Source: UBA6776 sp964636785 | GTDB lineage: Bacteria; Bdellovibrionota; Bdellovibrionia; Bdellovibrionales; UBA1609 | Length of the DNA: 15,479 nucleotides | Direction of reading: 5' to 3' | Assembly (NCBI GenBank): GCA_964636785.1 | Contig: CAZWVK010000057.1 | Location: 1 to 15,479 of the forward strand | Notes under the pieces: generated by a model | The model's input: the letters and a program-made list of their open reading frames with translations, nothing else | Told to the model about the DNA's origin: nothing | Databases searched by the model: none | Part shown: piece by piece, positions 14,056-15,479 of the stretch | Numbering within the stretch: position 1 is the stretch's first letter | How the letters are laid out: every line of letters begins with the position of its first letter | Program-made: the position numbers and the translations under genes

Positions 14056-15427
14056 ATTCTGCGCCCTTACCGAGCTCGCTCTTAACATCCACATAACCAC
14101 CGTGGCGCTGCATGATGTGTTTAACGATGGAGAGCCCAATCCCTGTTCCCCCATCCACTCGGGCCCGGGATTTGTCGATGCGATAAAAGCGCTCGAACAA
14201 TCGCAACTGATGCTCTTTTGCAATTCCTGGTCCGTCGTCCTTCACGACTAAATAAGTTCCCCCCTCACTTGCAGGCTTCCAGTGGATGCTGATCTTTTTT
14301 CCCTTCGGAACATATCTCAATGCATTCTCAAGAAGATTTCGCAAAACCTGACAAGTTCGATCAAAATCGCCGTAAACATTCTCGGCTTCAAATTGAACTT
14401 CAATCAGGTGATCTGCACTTCGAATCTGACTTAATACCTGCTCAGATATTTCCTCAGTCAAAAGAACTTCGCGATGGATTTCCTTCCCCGACTCCAGATT
14501 CGATAAATCAAGAAGATCCGCAACAAGATTCTTTAAGCGATTCACATTCTTATCAAGAATATCTAAAAAACTTCGCGCCTCATCTAAGCGACCCAATTCA
14601 AAGTCCTGAATCACTGTTTGAAGATAACCGGAAATCGACGTGAGAGGAGTGCGTAGTTCATGAGAAACATTTCCAATAAACTCAATTCGAACTCTTTCCG
14701 CCGTTTTAAGTTCAGTGATGTCGTAAAAGATTCCAACGGCTCCATAAATCTCTTGATTGTGCTTTTTCTCAAACGGGGCAATGGACAAAAGAAATGTCTT
14801 TTGATTCATTGTGACTTCCATTCGAGTGGGCTTTCCTTCTTTTAAACATCTTTCGTAGGCATTTAAAACATCGGGCTGCCGAACGATCGAGGAAACTCTT
14901 CGATCCGAGTGATCACTTTTAAGATTAAAAAGTGCAGACAGCTGAGGATTGGAAAATAAAACCTCTCGATCTTTTGAGATGGCTAAAACGGCCTCAGATA
15001 CTGATGAGATGATCGCACGGGCTTGAGTTTTTTCGCGGGAAAGCTCAATTGTTTTTACTCTGAGTGATTGACCAAGCTGATTCAGAGCGCGGTCGAGCTC
15101 AAACCACTCACCAGGATCGTCCTCACCAAAATCCGAAAAATTCGATTCAAGATCAAAAGGAAACTGCCTAAGACTTCTTGTCTTTTCAATCAGCCGTCCC
15201 AAAGGATTAAGAAGTCTGCGAAGAAGGATCACTTGGATAATAAGTGCGGTCACAAGTCCAATCGATAGGGCCAAAATATAAAAGTTCAGCGGCGAGAGGG
15301 CTTCCATATCCAGAGTTCCCCAAGATAAAAACCCAATTAAAATAAATGCCAGGGTCAAATAAATAAAACTACGAGTCAGTGACCAGAAAAATAATCTCCG
15401 AGGAAAAAATCTTGAAACCTTTTTCAT
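14027..15427 (-). CDS. phoR: PhoR-type sensor histidine kinase
   Basis: The 466-residue kinase has two membrane helices (about 18-36 and 47-69) separated by a periplasmic loop of about 10 residues. Such a tiny loop argues against direct ligand sensing outside and matches PhoR, which is controlled through the phosphate transporter and PhoU. A HAMP-like linker (70-125) and a PAS domain (about 135-240, VSEAVLAISKDREVLFSN) follow. The HisKA segment has phosphoacceptor His256 in SHELRTPLTSISGYL, and the ATPase has the N box NLLENALRY (364-372), DDGPGIAKEH and GGTGIGLSIVK (426-436). It begins with ATGA overlapping the upstream response regulator stop, a typical phoB-phoR arrangement. Phosphate specificity is inference: no pst or phoU gene is in view. 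Confidence 0.85.
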   Translation of the reverse strand: MKKVSRFFPRRLFFWSLTRSFIYLTLAFILIGFLSWGTLDMEALSPLNFYILALSIGLVTALIIQVILLRRLLNPLGRLIEKTRSLRQFPFDLESNFSDFGEDDPGEWFELDRALNQLGQSLRVKTIELSREKTQARAIISSVSEAVLAISKDREVLFSNPQLSALFNLKSDHSDRRVSSIVRQPDVLNAYERCLKEGKPTRMEVTMNQKTFLLSIAPFEKKHNQEIYGAVGIFYDITELKTAERVRIEFIGNVSHELRTPLTSISGYLQTVIQDFELGRLDEARSFLDILDKNVNRLKNLVADLLDLSNLESGKEIHREVLLTEEISEQVLSQIRSADHLIEVQFEAENVYGDFDRTCQVLRNLLENALRYVPKGKKISIHWKPASEGGTYLVVKDDGPGIAKEHQLRLFERFYRIDKSRARVDGGTGIGLSIVKHIMQRHGGYVDVKSELGKGAEFTCYFPDPE

Positions 15428-15479
15428 GAAGTATGAAGCCGAACCCGATAACCCACGCCGCGAATGGTTTCGATCAAAT
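15424..15479 (-). CDS. response regulator C-terminus (PhoB-type), partial at window edge
   Basis: Only the last 17 codons are inside the window: LIETIRGVGYRVRLHTS followed by TGA. RGVGYR is the wing hairpin that closes the winged-helix DNA-binding domain of OmpR/PhoB regulators. The stop TGA shares ATGA with the start of the histidine kinase, so the two are translated as a pair. Naming it PhoB rests on the partner kinase, not on the visible residues. Confidence 0.85.
   Translation of the reverse strand, partial: LIETIRGVGYRVRLHTS

Overview
The window looks like chromosomal DNA of a free-living Gram-negative bacterium. The genes are tightly packed with convergent overlaps of 26-34 bases, base composition is moderate, and there are many exported or lipoprotein precursors, an AsmA-like protein, SohB and a PhoB/PhoR-type pair. 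This set would fit a Bdellovibrionota-like or related deltaproteobacterial lineage, but that placement is inference without a marker gene. A run of 10 Ns inside a gene shows that the sequence comes from a draft assembly. I see no insertion sequence, prophage, CRISPR array, tRNA or rRNA.

Left part (1-5278): a palindrome-rich start (5-78) precedes a small gene whose product holds two copies of a Gly-x-Pro helical motif (184-441). Then comes a run of envelope or secreted proteins, mostly on the minus strand: a lipoprotein of the PQQ-dependent sugar dehydrogenase family (561-1781), three unrecognised exported proteins (1924-2433, 2725-3207, 3277-3717), and a PQQ-like beta-propeller protein (3836-5278). 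A 45-residue plus-strand ORF (2575-2712) sits among them. Both beta-propeller genes are intact except for one in-frame TAG each. No other long gene here is interrupted, while TAG is also an ordinary terminator for at least four genes of the window.

Middle part (5339-8856): an orphan OmpR-type response regulator, a DUF3307 membrane protein, a divergent VC0807-type membrane protein starting at TTG, an exported charged coiled-coil protein, and the inner-membrane S49 peptidase SohB. SohB converges on and overlaps the next gene.

Right part (8823-15479): an AsmA-like protein lies downstream of greA in one likely operon. The magnesium channel gene mgtE is divergent from greA and is followed 2 bases later by a perfect 27+1+27 inverted repeat. 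A DHH/DHHA1 (NrnA-like) phosphoesterase overlaps a Bfd-like [2Fe-2S] protein. A PhoR-type histidine kinase runs toward them, translationally coupled by ATGA to the tail of a response regulator gene that runs off the right edge.

There is no stretch above 300 bases without a gene. The most unusual signals are the paired amber interruptions in the two propeller genes, the 55-base palindrome after mgtE, and the two-copy motif in the first small protein. No complete novel multi-gene system is evident.
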